Numbered from the stretch's first letter, positions 16,265 to 26,276 are shown. The stretch: 64,000 nt of DNA from Roseimicrobium gellanilyticum (GCF_003315205.1 NZ_QNRR01000001.1:806001-870000), one strand, 5' to 3'. A program made the numbers and translations. The notes: generated by a model from the sequence alone, not told the origin.

Positions 16265-17707
16265 ATGAAGTATGGGAGATTTCAGCGGGTCGTCGCTTGG
16301 GCAATCGGCGTGTTGCTTTCAACCTCGGTGCCTTCGTTGCCCGCCGAAACTCCACCCGCACTCCTTCCCGCGCTCGACCCTCTCATCCAGCACGTTGCCT
16401 CCCACCCAGACGGCACCGCAGCGAACAGCATCGACTTCGCTGCGCTGAAAGGGGACCGCTCAGAGCTTCCCATCGGCGTCTTCGATTCCGGCATTGGCGG
16501 ACTCACGGTGCTGGAGGCCATCCTCAAGCTCGACAGCTTCAACAACAAGACTCTCCAACCCGGTGCCGACGGCGTGCCCGACTTCGCGGGCGAGAGGTTC
16601 ATCTACCTCGGCGACCAGGCGAACATGCCGTATGGCAACTACCCCTCCCAGGGACGGGAGGATTACCTGCGCGAACTCATTGTGAAGGACATGGTGTTCC
16701 TGCTCGGGAAGCGTTACCACGGCGCCGAGGGACCACGTTTCGACAAGCCGGCGGTGAAGGCGGTCGTCATCGCGTGCAACACGGCCACGGCGTATGGCCT
16801 CGATGACATGCGCGCCGCGCTCAAGACGTGGCAGCTAGACGTGCCAGTCATTGGCGTGGTGGAAGCAGGAGCTCGTGCGGTGGTGGAGCAGTTGCCCGCC
16901 GATGGCCCGCCGCCCACCGTGGGTATCTTGGCTACAGTCGGCACCTGCGCCAGCAATGCGTATCCCAAAGCCATCGCCCGCGCTGCGGGTCTCGTGGGTA
17001 AACCGGTGCCTCGTGTCATCCAGCAGGGCAGCATTGGGTTGGCGGGTGCGATTGAGGGGAATCCTGCCTACGTCTGGAATGGGGTGGGGGAACGGCCGGT
17101 GGCGTATGCAGGTCCGGACTCGACGGTGTTGAACTCTGTCGTTGAGTACGCCAGATACGATATCAACAAAATGGTGCAGGAGCCGAGGGTGGCGGAAACG
17201 GTGACTGGCAAAAAGTTCGATCACAAAACTCCCGGCCTGGGCATGCTTGTTCTGGGATGCACCCACTTCCCTCTGATTGAAAACGAGTTGAATGCTGCGT
17301 TGAAGCTACGGAGCGAGGCTCAACTTGTTGATGACATTCCTCCCTCTGAGATCCTTGTGGCTGAACGCGTCGCTTTCATCAATCCCGCCGAGCTGACCGC
17401 CAAGGAGCTCTTCCGCGAACTCACCAAGGCCAAGCTGCGCACCAAGGCTGCTGCGGCGCATGAGTCTTCTGCACCATTGAGCAGCTTCTATCTTAGTGTG
17501 CCCAATTCCGCCGCTGCCGGGGTCAAATTAGCTGCGGACGGCTCGCTGGATACCGTCTACAAGATTGGTAGGAAAACAGGCGAGCCCGAGAAGGAGGACA
17601 CCAAGGTTATCCCGATGACCATGAAGACACTGCCGGAGTCGTCGCGCCTGCTCCTGGAAAAGCTGCCCGCGGTGTCTGCTCAGATCAAAGAAGCGCGTCA
17701 GGAATGA
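16265..17707 (+). CDS. Exported glutamate racemase-like protein
   Basis: A 480-residue protein of the aspartate/glutamate racemase superfamily, matching MurI motifs: GVFDSGIGGLTVL (Asp 74, Ser 75), GDQANMPYGN, ACNTATAYG (Cys 171), ATVGTCASNAYPKAI and LGCTHFPLIE (Cys 332, His 334). Both catalytic cysteines are present. Unlike MurI (about 265 residues, cytoplasmic), it starts with a signal-like sequence (residues 1-28, ending LPAE), has inserts in the catalytic part, and ends in a roughly 110-residue extra domain. Export of an active racemase could supply or scavenge D-amino acids at the cell wall; this is inference. Repeat copies precede the gene. Confidence 0.82.
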   Translation: MKYGRFQRVVAWAIGVLLSTSVPSLPAETPPALLPALDPLIQHVASHPDGTAANSIDFAALKGDRSELPIGVFDSGIGGLTVLEAILKLDSFNNKTLQPGADGVPDFAGERFIYLGDQANMPYGNYPSQGREDYLRELIVKDMVFLLGKRYHGAEGPRFDKPAVKAVVIACNTATAYGLDDMRAALKTWQLDVPVIGVVEAGARAVVEQLPADGPPPTVGILATVGTCASNAYPKAIARAAGLVGKPVPRVIQQGSIGLAGAIEGNPAYVWNGVGERPVAYAGPDSTVLNSVVEYARYDINKMVQEPRVAETVTGKKFDHKTPGLGMLVLGCTHFPLIENELNAALKLRSEAQLVDDIPPSEILVAERVAFINPAELTAKELFRELTKAKLRTKAAAAHESSAPLSSFYLSVPNSAAAGVKLAADGSLDTVYKIGRKTGEPEKEDTKVIPMTMKTLPESSRLLLEKLPAVSAQIKEARQE

Positions 17708-17808
17708 TGGCCCAGGCAGGAGGCTGCCGGGGTTTCCCCATGGAATGTCACAGGGCGCCCTGATGTTCACATGCATTGAGGACAGCCTGTTGTTTCAGGC
17801 GCCCCTCC

Positions 17809-18426
17809 ATGAAAAGCCTCCCTGCCAGTATTCTGAGAAACATCATCCACCCCGCCCTTGCCCTTGGTCTGACCTTGACTGCCTTCGCTGGCGGCAATGG
17901 GCCCGTCATCACGACCGGACCGGTTGAACGTCATCCAGATATCAAGATTCCCAGGCCGGACCTTGTGCCGCTGGGATTCACTGCCACCCGCAAGCAGGAG
18001 TATGACAATCAGTGGCATCGCGCCTACTCCGCGAAGGTGACTGTGGCGAACTGGGGCACGGCCAAGTCGGATCACTTTGCCTGCATCTTTGGCTTCAAGG
18101 TGCTCGCGACTGAAGATCCTGTTAAATACCCGGTCGGTTCCAAGGGATTATGTGGATTTGTCTCCTTCACTGAAGGACTCGAGGTCACGGAAATTGCCGA
18201 TGAAAGCTCCACCGTTTCCTTCAGCATTCCCAAGGGCGTCACCAAGATCGAGATTTACCTCTTGGTGGACCGCTACCTGTGGGGTACCGACGACGACTGG
18301 GAAAATGACACGGGAGCGGAACTGACGGGCAATATCGTCGAGTCCAACGAACTGAACAACGTCTGGGGACCCAAGGTATATAGCTTCATCCCTGTGCCGA
18401 ACACGCCTCCCGTCGTTTCCTGGTAG
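17809..18426 (+). CDS. Secreted CARDB-like protein
   Basis: A 205-residue protein with a signal peptide (MKSLPAS...LTLTAFAGG). The mature part reads as an Ig-like beta sandwich of the CARDB type: RPDLVPLGFTA opening, AKVTVANWGTAKSD strand (CARDB proteins have V.V.N.G...), then VTKIEIYLLVDRYLWGTDDDWENDTGAELTGNIVESNELNNVWGP, where the VD....E..E.NN end is typical of CARDB domains. Such domains are cell-adhesion or binding modules. It is a single domain with no enzyme. A rho-independent terminator follows at 18459. Confidence 0.7.
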   Translation: MKSLPASILRNIIHPALALGLTLTAFAGGNGPVITTGPVERHPDIKIPRPDLVPLGFTATRKQEYDNQWHRAYSAKVTVANWGTAKSDHFACIFGFKVLATEDPVKYPVGSKGLCGFVSFTEGLEVTEIADESSTVSFSIPKGVTKIEIYLLVDRYLWGTDDDWENDTGAELTGNIVESNELNNVWGPKVYSFIPVPNTPPVVSW

Positions 18427-18458
18427 TCGAACGGGATCATTCTGAAACCCTCCGCGTG

Positions 18459-18492
18459 CACGGGATGCTGAAATGCATCCCGTGTTTGCTTT
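18459..18492 (+). terminator. Rho-independent terminator after the CARDB-like gene
   Basis: CACGGGATGC and GCATCCCGTG form a perfect 10-bp stem with a six-base loop (TGAAAT), followed at once by TTTGCTTT. It separates the CARDB-like gene from the coiled-coil gene at 18595. Confidence 0.8.
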
Positions 18493-18594
18493 GGCGTCCA
18501 GGGGGCCAAGCCAATCCGACTTTCGTCCCATCTGTTTACTCTAGACATTTAGAGAGGAGGGCGGGCATACTCGGGGCGCAACACCTTCACCGTT

Positions 18595-19536
18595 ATGCAC
18601 TCATCCCTCTCTCGCGCGAGCGCAGTGCTGGCAGTCCTGCTGGCTGGTATGACGACAGACCTCGATGCGCAGTCGCCGCCGGCTCCGCTCGACAAGGCCC
18701 AGCTCAAAGCGCAGGTGGATGCGAGACAAAAACGATCGGACCTGATGCTGGATGAACTGAAGGCGTCTGATGCCCGAATCGAAGCAACGGTCGATCGAAT
18801 CATCGAGACCTTGAAGATGGTGGGGGACTCGAAAGACTCCCGCACCAAGGTGGCGAGGCTGAAAGAGGACACGGTGAAACGCCTGGCGAAGAACATCGAA
18901 TTCTACCAGCGGAAGCGGGCTGACCTGATGGAGCAGATGCGGCGGCCCACCTTGAATCTCACGATGGAACAGAAGCAGCGCGCCATTGCGAAAGTGGATT
19001 CCCGCATGGAGAAGCGCGTGCAGCAAATCCTCGCCCTGAACCAGTCGATGCCCCAGCACCAGGACTACGACAAGTACAAGGAGATCGACAATGGGTGGTA
19101 CGGCACCACATTCGCGGTGAACGAGGACTACAAGCAAAACCAGCGCCTGATGACGCATACCAATGCCCAGAGGGGAAAAATCCTTGAAGGCTTGCAGAAG
19201 AGTGTGGATCGACTGGAGCAGTACAACAGGACCCTCAATGGATGGCTAGCCAAGGCTACGGGTGACGAGCATCGCAAAACTCTCCAGGGGGAAATCGCCA
19301 GGAATGAGGAGCTCTTGAAGGAGCGCCGCACGCAGATAGTCGACCTGGCCAAACCGGCCCTCGACACCTCACGCCCCATCAGCGGCAAGGAAGCGCAGGA
19401 CATGGATATGGCCCTACGTAAGACGGTGGACTCCCTGCAACGTGAATTCACGACCTTGTTCCAACGGTACTCGACGTACCTCCAGGAGCTCTCGAGCGTG
19501 AATACGGCGAAGGCCGCATTGGCTGCTGCGAAATAG
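18595..19536 (+). CDS. Secreted coiled-coil protein of unknown function
   Basis: A 313-residue protein with a signal peptide (cleavage around DLDAQ, residue 25). The rest is almost entirely charged helix rich in Lys, Glu, Arg and Gln with heptad-like spacing (LKEDTVKRLAKNIEF, LEGLQKSVDRLEQYNRTL), so an elongated periplasmic coiled coil is expected. A short non-helical interruption with aromatics (YKEIDNGWYGTTFAVNEDY) lies near residues 160-180. No family is recognised. The gene stands alone between a terminator and the ribosomal operon promoter region. Confidence 0.72.
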   Translation: MHSSLSRASAVLAVLLAGMTTDLDAQSPPAPLDKAQLKAQVDARQKRSDLMLDELKASDARIEATVDRIIETLKMVGDSKDSRTKVARLKEDTVKRLAKNIEFYQRKRADLMEQMRRPTLNLTMEQKQRAIAKVDSRMEKRVQQILALNQSMPQHQDYDKYKEIDNGWYGTTFAVNEDYKQNQRLMTHTNAQRGKILEGLQKSVDRLEQYNRTLNGWLAKATGDEHRKTLQGEIARNEELLKERRTQIVDLAKPALDTSRPISGKEAQDMDMALRKTVDSLQREFTTLFQRYSTYLQELSSVNTAKAALAAAK

Positions 19537-19778
19537 GAAGCAGCTCGCGGAAAACACCTGCTATAGGCATCCGCATCTGGGAGATGGGGCCAGGAAGTGA
19601 TCCCCTGTGCCGTGATCTATCAAAAATTATTTCGGATATCTGAAATAGACATCGCTCACAAGGGCATTTAGAAGCTTTTGAGGGTGGAAAATTGCCCCTT
19701 CCGGGCCTTTGAGCCCGGATGGAGGGTGAAAAATGTCGTTTTCGGTTCAAAAAATCCGGGGAGAAGCGCAAAAAGGAG

Positions 19779-19806
19779 TTGCACGGTTTGGACAACTCCG
19801 TAGTAT
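19779..19806 (+). promoter_or_regulatory. Putative promoter of the str-S10-spc ribosomal operon
   Basis: TTGCAC (19779-19784), 16-base spacer, TAGTAT (19801-19806). It lies about 165 bases before the rpsL ATG in a 434-base gap (19537-19970) that otherwise has no gene. A 6-bp hairpin CCGGGC/GCCCGG is upstream at 19701-19718. Confidence 0.5.
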
Positions 19807-19826
19807 CTGCGCTCCCACAGCCTCGG

Positions 19827-19872
19827 CCCCGGTAACACGGGGTGGTTTTTAAGGCCCGCTTCGGCGGGTCTT
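19827..19872 (+). promoter_or_regulatory. Structured 5' leader of the rpsL mRNA
   Basis: Two stem-loops lie just inside the predicted leader: CCCC/GGGG (19827-19842) and a seven-pair stem GGCCCGC/GCGGGTC with a TTCG tetraloop (19853-19870), followed by only a short pyrimidine run. They could be a ribosomal-protein autoregulatory site or an attenuator of the operon. No match to a known L- or S-protein leader is claimed. Confidence 0.4.
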
Positions 19873-19970
19873 CCTATCGGAAGCAGCCCCGGACAAGAAG
19901 CGCAACCCACAAGGGTGACGTGTCTTTCCGTTTCGTGACCGAACGAGCGAGAATCTTTGACACCGTCGAT

Positions 19971-20378
19971 ATGCCCACCATCAATCAACTCGTGCGACAT
20001 GGCCGCCAGGATAAAGCGGCCAAATCCAAGTCCCCTGCACTGGCGAATTGCCCTCAGCGTCGTGGTGTATGTCTTCAGGTGATGACCAGAACGCCCAAGA
20101 AGCCGAACTCGGCTCTTCGTAAGGTTGCCAAGGTTCGTCTCACGAATGGTTTCGAGGTGATTGCGTACATCGGCGGTGAAGGCCACAATCTTCAGGAGCA
20201 CTCCATCGTGCTGGTGCGCGGTGGACGTGTGAAGGACCTTCCGGGTGTGCGTTACCACATTGTCCGTGGCACGCTGGACTGCCTTGGCGTGGACAAGCGC
20301 CGTCGTGGCCGTTCGAAGTACGGTGCGAAGCGTCCGAAGCCCGGTGCTGCTGCTGCTCCTGCCAAAGGCAAGAAGTAA
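19971..20378 (+). CDS. rpsL: 30S ribosomal protein S12
   Basis: A 135-residue S12 with the invariant decoding-centre motifs [19 protein letters not shown] and [24 protein letters not shown]. Lys in TPKKPNS is the classical streptomycin-resistance position and is wild type here. The C-terminus carries an Ala/Pro/Lys tail (residues about 122-135). It is the first gene of the superoperon. The ORF is open upstream to 19842, but ATG 19971 matches the universal MPTINQLVR start. Confidence 0.98.
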   Translation: MPTINQLVRHGRQDKAAKSKSPALANCPQRRGVCLQVMTRTPKKPNSALRKVAKVRLTNGFEVIAYIGGEGHNLQEHSIVLVRGGRVKDLPGVRYHIVRGTLDCLGVDKRRRGRSKYGAKRPKPGAAAAPAKGKK

Positions 20379-20420
20379 GCCCTGAAGTCCTGATAGCGAA
20401 ACTTTTAACTGCCTCACCAC

Positions 20421-20894
20421 ATGTCCCGCAGGAAGCGCACTTACACCAAGCATACCTACAAAGACGCCCGCTATGACAGCGAGCTCGTCGCCGGCCTCAT
20501 CAGCAAGCTGATGGTCAGTGGGAAGAAGTCCCTCGCCGAGCGTCTGGTCTATGCTGCCATCGATCGCCTCAACGAAAACAGCGAAGCCGTTGATCCGCTT
20601 GAGCTGGTGACTCGCGCGATTGAAAATGTGAAGCCTCGCGTGGAAGTGAAGCCTCGCCGTGTGGGTGGTGCTACCTATCAGGTGCCCCTTGAAGTTGCCC
20701 CCAATCGCTCGCTGGGCATGGCCCTTCGCTGGATTGTTGGTTTCGCCCGTGCCCGCAAGGGTGTGCCGATGCATGTCGCCCTCGCCAATGAGTTGAAGGA
20801 CGCCTCGGTCAACCAGGGCAGCGCCATCCGCAAGCGTGACGACGTGCACAAGGCTGCCCAGGCCAACCGCGCGTTCGCCCACTTCCGCTGGTAG
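20421..20894 (+). CDS. rpsG: 30S ribosomal protein S7
   Basis: A 157-residue S7, which organises the 3' major domain of 16S rRNA and contacts the E site. Characteristic segments are the KPRVEVKPRRVGGATYQVP beta hairpin, RSLGMALRWIVGFAR and a C-terminal end KRDDVHKAAQANRAFAHFRW. Length is normal. It follows rpsL by 42 bases and precedes fusA, the usual str order. Confidence 0.98.
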   Translation: MSRRKRTYTKHTYKDARYDSELVAGLISKLMVSGKKSLAERLVYAAIDRLNENSEAVDPLELVTRAIENVKPRVEVKPRRVGGATYQVPLEVAPNRSLGMALRWIVGFARARKGVPMHVALANELKDASVNQGSAIRKRDDVHKAAQANRAFAHFRW

Positions 20895-20950
20895 TCGGTT
20901 TTCCTCTGAGCTGTACGTCGCAAGTCCACATTACCTGATCTTCTTCCCCC

Positions 20951-23107
20951 ATGTCCGCCAATCTCAATTCCCCCAACCGCAGTTTCCCGCTGGAGCGCAC
21001 GCGCAACATCGGCATCTGTGCGCACATTGATGCGGGAAAGACCACGCTGACCGAGCGTATTCTTTTCTACACGGGCATGATTCACAAGATCGGTGAAGTG
21101 CACGACGGCGCTGCTACCACAGACTGGATGGAGCAGGAGCGTGAGCGTGGCATCACCATTACCTCGGCCGCTGTTACCACAAACTGGAAGCAGCTTCCCG
21201 AAGCGGACATCTTCAAGCTCTACACGGGCCAGGATATTCGGGTGAACATCATTGACACCCCTGGTCACGTGGACTTCACGGCTGAGGTGGAGCGCTCCCT
21301 GCGCGTGCTCGACGGTGCGATTTTCGTCCTTTGCGGTGTGGCTGGTGTGCAGCCCCAGTCTGAGACGGTGTATCGCCAGGCTGAGAAGTACGGTGTGCCT
21401 CGCATTGCTTTCGTGAACAAGATGGACCGCACCGGCGCGAACTTCGCCCGTGTTGTGGAAGACGTCCGCACGAAGCTGGGTGCGAATGCCTGGCCGATTC
21501 TCATCCCGATTGGCGCCGAAGATCAGCTCAAGGGCCAGATCGACGTGGTGAACCAGAAGGCTGTCATCTATTCGGACGACGACAAGTGGGGTTCCACTTA
21601 CCACACCCGCGAACTCGAGGGTGATGAAGTTGCCACTGCCAAGAAGGCCTACGACGAACTCGTCGAAGAGCTCTGCAACGTGGACGACGAGATGGGCATG
21701 ATGTTCCTCGAGGAAAAGCCCATCACGAAAGAAGATGTCAAGGCAGCCCTGCGCCGTGCCGTGATCAGCCTGAAGATCATTCCGATGGCTGGCGGTTCCG
21801 CCTTCAAGAACAAGGGTGTTCAGTATCTCGTGGACGCTGTGGTGGACTACCTCCCTGGCCCGCTCGACATTCCTGCCGCCAAGGGTCAGAGCCCTGATGA
21901 TGCTTCGATCGTCATCGAAGCCCGTCCGGACGACAATGCAAAGTTCGTCTCCCTCGCGTTCAAGCTCTGGAGCGACAAGTTCGTCGGCAAGCTGGTGTTC
22001 TTCCGTGTGTACTCCGGCTGCGTCCGCAAGGGCGATGTGGTTTACAACCCCCGCACCCGCAAGACGGAACGCGTGGGCCGCTTGATTCAGATTCAGGCCA
22101 ACCAGCACAAGGACATTGATTGCTGTTACTCCGGCGACATCGCCGCCATGGTTGGCATCAAGAACGTCACGACGGGTGACACGCTCGCAGAAGATGACTA
22201 TGACATCCTGCTTGAGCCCCCGTCCTTCCCCGAGCCTGTTATCTCCATGGCCGTGGAACCCAAGGCCAAGGGCGACCAGGAGAAGATGGCTCTCGCGCTT
22301 CAGCGCCTTTCCGACGAAGATCCAACTTTCGTGGTCCGCACGGACGAAGAGACCGGCCAGACGATCATCGCGGGCATGGGCGAACTTCACCTCGAAATTC
22401 TGCGCGACCGCATGCTGCGCGAGTTCAAGGTGGACACCAACGCTGGCAAGCCCCAGATCGCCTATCGCGAAACGCTTACCCTGGCAGCCGACGGCGAAGG
22501 AAAGCTCGTCAAGCAGTCCGGTGGTCGCGGTCAATACGGCCACGTGATTCTCAAGGTCTATCCGAGCGAGCGCGGCAAGGGTGTGACGGTGGACAACAAG
22601 GTTGTCGGCGGCACGATTCCGAAGGAATACATCAACGCTTGTAAATCTGGTGTGCTCGAAGCGGTGACGAACGGCATCATTGCCGGCTACGAAGTCATCG
22701 ACATTCACATCGACCTCCTTGACGGTTCGAGCCACGATGTGGACTCCAACGAAAACGCGTTCAAGATGGCGGCCATCTTCGCCGTGAAGGATGCGCTCAA
22801 GAAAGCCAAGTGCATCATGCTTGAGCCCATCATGGCGGTGGAAGCCACCACCCCTGAGGAGTACCAGGGTGATATCATGGGTGACCTCAACCGTCGCCGT
22901 GGCAAGATCACCTCGATCGACAGCCGCAACAACATGAGCATCGTGAAGGCCGAGGTGCCGCTCTCCGAAATGTTCGGATACAGCACCACCATCCGCACCC
23001 TGTCCAGCGGACGCGCCTCCTACTCCATGCAGCCCTCGCATTTCGAACAGGTGCCCCAGCAGATCGTGGATCAGATCGTGGAGCAGCGCGGCGGCAAGAA
23101 GTCCTAA
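20951..23107 (+). CDS. fusA: Translation elongation factor G
   Basis: A 718-residue EF-G, the GTPase that drives ribosomal translocation. G-motifs are intact: AHIDAGKTT (P loop), [10 protein letters not shown] (switch I), DTPGHVD and NKMD. Domain II-V features ([49 protein letters not shown]) are complete. A small insertion after [11 protein letters not shown] ([16 protein letters not shown]) matches a class of EF-Gs with a longer switch region. No tuf gene follows; rpsJ starts 35 bases later. Confidence 0.98.
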   Translation: MSANLNSPNRSFPLERTRNIGICAHIDAGKTTLTERILFYTGMIHKIGEVHDGAATTDWMEQERERGITITSAAVTTNWKQLPEADIFKLYTGQDIRVNIIDTPGHVDFTAEVERSLRVLDGAIFVLCGVAGVQPQSETVYRQAEKYGVPRIAFVNKMDRTGANFARVVEDVRTKLGANAWPILIPIGAEDQLKGQIDVVNQKAVIYSDDDKWGSTYHTRELEGDEVATAKKAYDELVEELCNVDDEMGMMFLEEKPITKEDVKAALRRAVISLKIIPMAGGSAFKNKGVQYLVDAVVDYLPGPLDIPAAKGQSPDDASIVIEARPDDNAKFVSLAFKLWSDKFVGKLVFFRVYSGCVRKGDVVYNPRTRKTERVGRLIQIQANQHKDIDCCYSGDIAAMVGIKNVTTGDTLAEDDYDILLEPPSFPEPVISMAVEPKAKGDQEKMALALQRLSDEDPTFVVRTDEETGQTIIAGMGELHLEILRDRMLREFKVDTNAGKPQIAYRETLTLAADGEGKLVKQSGGRGQYGHVILKVYPSERGKGVTVDNKVVGGTIPKEYINACKSGVLEAVTNGIIAGYEVIDIHIDLLDGSSHDVDSNENAFKMAAIFAVKDALKKAKCIMLEPIMAVEATTPEEYQGDIMGDLNRRRGKITSIDSRNNMSIVKAEVPLSEMFGYSTTIRTLSSGRASYSMQPSHFEQVPQQIVDQIVEQRGGKKS

Positions 23108-23142
23108 CCTGAGAATATTTTCACCCGAGCGGGATACACACC

Positions 23143-23451
23143 ATGCAAAGTCAACGCATCAGAATTCGCCTGCGGGCTTACGATTACCGTGTGCTGGACA
23201 AGTCCACTGCGGAAATCGTGGAGACGGCCAAGCGCACCGGCGCCAAAGTGGCGGGCCCCATTCCTCTGCCCACCCGCATTGAGAAATTCAATGTGAACCG
23301 CTCACCGCACGTGGACAAGAAGTCCTCCGAGCATTTCGAAATCCGCACGCACAAGCGCCTGCTGGACATCGTGGACCCCACGGCCCGCACCGTGGACGAG
23401 CTGAAGAAACTGAACCTGCCGTCCGGCGTGGACATCACCATCCGCATCTAA
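23143..23451 (+). CDS. rpsJ: 30S ribosomal protein S10
   Basis: A 102-residue S10 of normal length. [14 protein letters not shown] opening, [35 protein letters not shown] signature and the [25 protein letters not shown] end are all present. It belongs to the 30S head and also the NusB-NusE antitermination complex. It is the first gene of the S10 section, here fused to the str section without tuf. Confidence 0.98.
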   Translation: MQSQRIRIRLRAYDYRVLDKSTAEIVETAKRTGAKVAGPIPLPTRIEKFNVNRSPHVDKKSSEHFEIRTHKRLLDIVDPTARTVDELKKLNLPSGVDITIRI

Positions 23452-23476
23452 GCGGGCACCTAGGAAGACGACTCCC

Positions 23477-24118
23477 ATGAAAATTGGTTTGATTGGCAAA
23501 AAGCTGGGTATGACCCAGGTGTACACGGACAAGGGCGAAGCGCTTCCGGTAACCGTCATTCAGGTGGCGGGAAACCAGGTGGTGCAGGTCAAGACCGTGG
23601 AGAAGGATGGCTACAGCGCTGTTCAGCTTGGATTCGGTGACAAGAAGGAAAAGAGCGTGAACAAGCCTGAAGGCGGTCACTTCAAGAAGGCCGGTGCCTC
23701 TCCGAAGTACGTGTTGAAGGAATACCGCGTGGATGGCGAGGCTCCTGCCGCCGGCACCGTGTTCGGTCCTGAGGTGTTCGAAGTTGGCGACGTCGTGGAC
23801 GTCATCGGCACCACCAAGGGCAAGGGCTTCCAGGGTGTTGTGAAGCGCTATGGCTTCGCCGGCCAGCCCATGTCCCATGGTTCCATGATGCACCGTCGTA
23901 CTGGTTCCATCGGTTGCCGTCTTACCCCCGGTCGCGTTTGGAAGAACCAGAAGATGCCCGGACACACCGGCACCACCAATCGCACCACGCAGAATCTGCA
24001 GATCGTGCAGAGCCGCACTGAAGAGGGCGTCATCCTTGTGAGAGGTTGCGTTCCTGGCCACAACAACTCCTACGTCTTCGTGCGTCCTGCCATCAAGAAG
24101 GCCGCCGCCAAGAACTAA
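23477..24118 (+). CDS. rplC: 50S ribosomal protein L3
   Basis: A 213-residue L3 starting GLIGKKLGMTQVY, with the conserved central loop that reaches toward the peptidyl-transferase centre (GTTKGKGFQGVVKRYGFAGQ, SHGSMMHRRTGSIG, KMPGHTGTTNRTTQNL). Length is typical. It is 25 bases after rpsJ and 22 before rplD. Confidence 0.98.
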   Translation: MKIGLIGKKLGMTQVYTDKGEALPVTVIQVAGNQVVQVKTVEKDGYSAVQLGFGDKKEKSVNKPEGGHFKKAGASPKYVLKEYRVDGEAPAAGTVFGPEVFEVGDVVDVIGTTKGKGFQGVVKRYGFAGQPMSHGSMMHRRTGSIGCRLTPGRVWKNQKMPGHTGTTNRTTQNLQIVQSRTEEGVILVRGCVPGHNNSYVFVRPAIKKAAAKN

Positions 24119-24140
24119 CTTCTGAGTCGAGCCCATCGTC

Positions 24141-24752
24141 ATGTCCGCAACTACTCTTACACTCGACGCCGCAAAGCAGGCCAGCATCAATCTGGTCGAG
24201 GATCCTGCCAAGGGTCTCCAGGCTCTGCATGAAACCGTCGTGGCCTATCGCGCCAACCGCCGCCAGGGCACTGCCTGCACGAAGACCCGCAATGAAGTTG
24301 CGGGCTCCGGCAAGAAGCTCTGGAATCAGAAGGGCACCGGCCGTGCTCGTATGGGCAGCGTCCGCTCTCCCATCTGGCGTGGGGGTGGTATCGTCTGGGG
24401 CCCCCGCCCTCGCGATTACTCCAAGAAGATCCCGCAGAAGATCAAGTCGCTGGCCCTCCGCCGCGCCCTGACCTCCCGCATTGAAGACGGCGCTGTTCTC
24501 ACCACCGCGAACTTCTCCATCCAGGACGGCAAGACCAAGAGCTTCATCAAGACGCTCAGCGGTCTCACCGACGCGAAGAAGGTACTCGTGCTTGCCAGCG
24601 CCTTCGATGAAAACACCTTCCTCAGCGGTCGCAATGTTGCCAGCGTGCAGCTTCTGAATGCCGCCGACGTGAACGCTGAACACCTCCTCAACTTCGAGAA
24701 GATCGTCGTAGTGGGAGACGCCCTTGAAATCCTTGCCAAGAGGACTGCCTAA
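24141..24752 (+). CDS. rplD: 50S ribosomal protein L4
   Basis: A 203-residue L4. The exit-tunnel loop is visible (YRANRRQGTACTKTRNEVAGSGKK...KGTGRARMGSVRSPIWRGGG). The C-terminal half gives the Rossmann-like fold. In Enterobacteria L4 also represses the S10 operon; whether that holds here cannot be told. The stop is immediately followed by the rplW ATG. Confidence 0.98.
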   Translation: MSATTLTLDAAKQASINLVEDPAKGLQALHETVVAYRANRRQGTACTKTRNEVAGSGKKLWNQKGTGRARMGSVRSPIWRGGGIVWGPRPRDYSKKIPQKIKSLALRRALTSRIEDGAVLTTANFSIQDGKTKSFIKTLSGLTDAKKVLVLASAFDENTFLSGRNVASVQLLNAADVNAEHLLNFEKIVVVGDALEILAKRTA

Positions 24753-25034
24753 ATGAAAGACCTTTCCTACGCCATCAAAACGATCCGCCTCAGTGAGAAG
24801 GCCACCCTTCTCGGTGAGAAGCTGAACGAATACGTCTTCAAGGTCGATCCACGCGCCAACAAGATCGAGATCAAGCAGGCCGTGGAGAAGCTCTTTGGCA
24901 AGAAGGTCGTCGACGTTCGCACCATGAACTACTCCGGCAAGGAGCGCCGCCGTGGCGCCCGCGCTGGCCAGACTTCCGACTGGAAGAAGGCCGTTGTCCG
25001 CCTCAAGGAAGGCGAAACCATCGAGCTCGCCTAG
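24753..25034 (+). CDS. rplW: 50S ribosomal protein L23
   Basis: A 93-residue L23 with KATLLGEKLNEYVFKVDPRANKIEIKQAVEKLFGKKVVDVRTMNYSGKERRRG, the standard fold that sits at the tunnel exit and docks trigger factor and SRP. It starts directly after the rplD stop (no gap), so translational coupling is likely. Confidence 0.98.
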   Translation: MKDLSYAIKTIRLSEKATLLGEKLNEYVFKVDPRANKIEIKQAVEKLFGKKVVDVRTMNYSGKERRRGARAGQTSDWKKAVVRLKEGETIELA

Positions 25035-25083
25035 TCGATATCCGCCTCGTTCGTCCCTGTAGAAATTTTCCCCTTATCGCGTC

Positions 25084-25920
25084 ATGGCTCTTAAGACATT
25101 CAAGCCCAACACGCCCTCAAACCGGTTCAAGCAGCTCCCTGCCTTCGAGGAAATCACGAAGCACACCCCGGAGCGCAGCCTGACCGAGGCCCTGCGCAAA
25201 TCGGGTGGCCGCAACAACACGGGTCGCATCACCTGCCGTCACATCGGCGGTGGTCACAAGCGCCGCTACCGTCTCATCGACTTCAAGCGCTCCCGCCGTG
25301 ATGAAGCTGCCAATGTAGTTGGCATCGAGTACGATCCAAACCGCTCCGCTCGTATTGCGCTCATCCAGTTCCCGGATGGCCAGAAGAGCTACATCCTTGC
25401 TCCCGCCAACCTCGAAGTGGGCGCCAAGGTGACCGCCGGTGAGAAGGCCCAGCCCGAACTTGGCAATGCCCTTCCGCTGCGCAACATCCCGCTCGGCACG
25501 CAGATTCACAACATCGAGATCAACCCTGCCCAGGGTGGCAAACTCGTTCGTGCTGCCGGCCAGGCCGCGGTGCTTTCCAACCGTGAAGGCCGCTACGCGC
25601 TCATCCGCCTGCCCTCCGGTGAAATCCGCAAGATCCTTGCTGACTGCTACGCCACCATTGGTCAGGTCGGCAACACCGACCACATGAACGTCATCAGTGG
25701 CAAGGCTGGCCGTACCCGCTGGCTGGGCGTCCGCCCCACTGTTCGCGGTATGTGCATGAACCCCATCGACCACCCGAACGGTGGTGGTGAAGGCCGCTCC
25801 AAGTCCGGTGGTGGTCGCCAGCACCTCCTCAGCCCCTGGGGCCATGCCAAGGGCCAGAAGACCCGCAGCAAGAAGAAGCATTCGAACCGCCTCATCGTGC
25901 AGCGTCGCAACGCCAAGTAA
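25084..25920 (+). CDS. rplB: 50S ribosomal protein L2
   Basis: A 278-residue L2, the largest primary-binding protein of the peptidyl-transferase region. The catalytic-site loop [27 protein letters not shown] is intact, with the usual [21 protein letters not shown] near the N-terminus. The common Val-Ala of RGVAMNP is Met-Cys here, a mild variation. Length is normal. Confidence 0.98.
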   Translation: MALKTFKPNTPSNRFKQLPAFEEITKHTPERSLTEALRKSGGRNNTGRITCRHIGGGHKRRYRLIDFKRSRRDEAANVVGIEYDPNRSARIALIQFPDGQKSYILAPANLEVGAKVTAGEKAQPELGNALPLRNIPLGTQIHNIEINPAQGGKLVRAAGQAAVLSNREGRYALIRLPSGEIRKILADCYATIGQVGNTDHMNVISGKAGRTRWLGVRPTVRGMCMNPIDHPNGGGEGRSKSGGGRQHLLSPWGHAKGQKTRSKKKHSNRLIVQRRNAK

Positions 25921-25956
25921 TCTTTTCCGAACCTCTGACTTAGCTCGTTACCTGCC

Positions 25957-26235
25957 ATGGGACGCTCACTTAAAAAAGGACCTTTCATCAACCAGAAGCT
26001 GCTCTGGAAGATTGACACCCAGAATGAAGCCGGGACCAAGCGCCCCATCAAAACTTGGGCTCGCGCTTCGATCATCCCTCCGGATTTCGTTGGCCACACC
26101 TTCCTGGTGCACAATGGCAAGGACTTCATCAGCGTGTATGTGACCGAAAACATGGTCGGACATCGCCTCGGTGAATTCTCGCCGACCCGCGTATTCAAGG
26201 GCCACGGCGCGCACACCGCCAAGGTCACCAAGTAA
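25957..26235 (+). CDS. rpsS: 30S ribosomal protein S19
   Basis: A 92-residue S19 ([56 protein letters not shown]). It forms a 30S head pair with S13. Normally rplV follows within tens of bases; here an unrelated gene of 264 codons begins 41 bases downstream. Confidence 0.98.
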   Translation: MGRSLKKGPFINQKLLWKIDTQNEAGTKRPIKTWARASIIPPDFVGHTFLVHNGKDFISVYVTENMVGHRLGEFSPTRVFKGHGAHTAKVTK

Positions 26236-26276
26236 AGATACCTGTCACCGAGTTTCCCATCTCTTTCTCCACCGTC

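Noticed and set aside
19842-19970. N-terminal extension of rpsL by 43 residues
   Set aside because: S12 starts MPTINQLVR universally; the extension overlaps hairpins of the leader.
20678-23041. 787-residue open frame on the minus strand opposite rpsG and fusA
   Set aside because: It is a mirror of the strong codon bias of fusA on the plus strand, has no recognisable domain and lies entirely over conserved genes.
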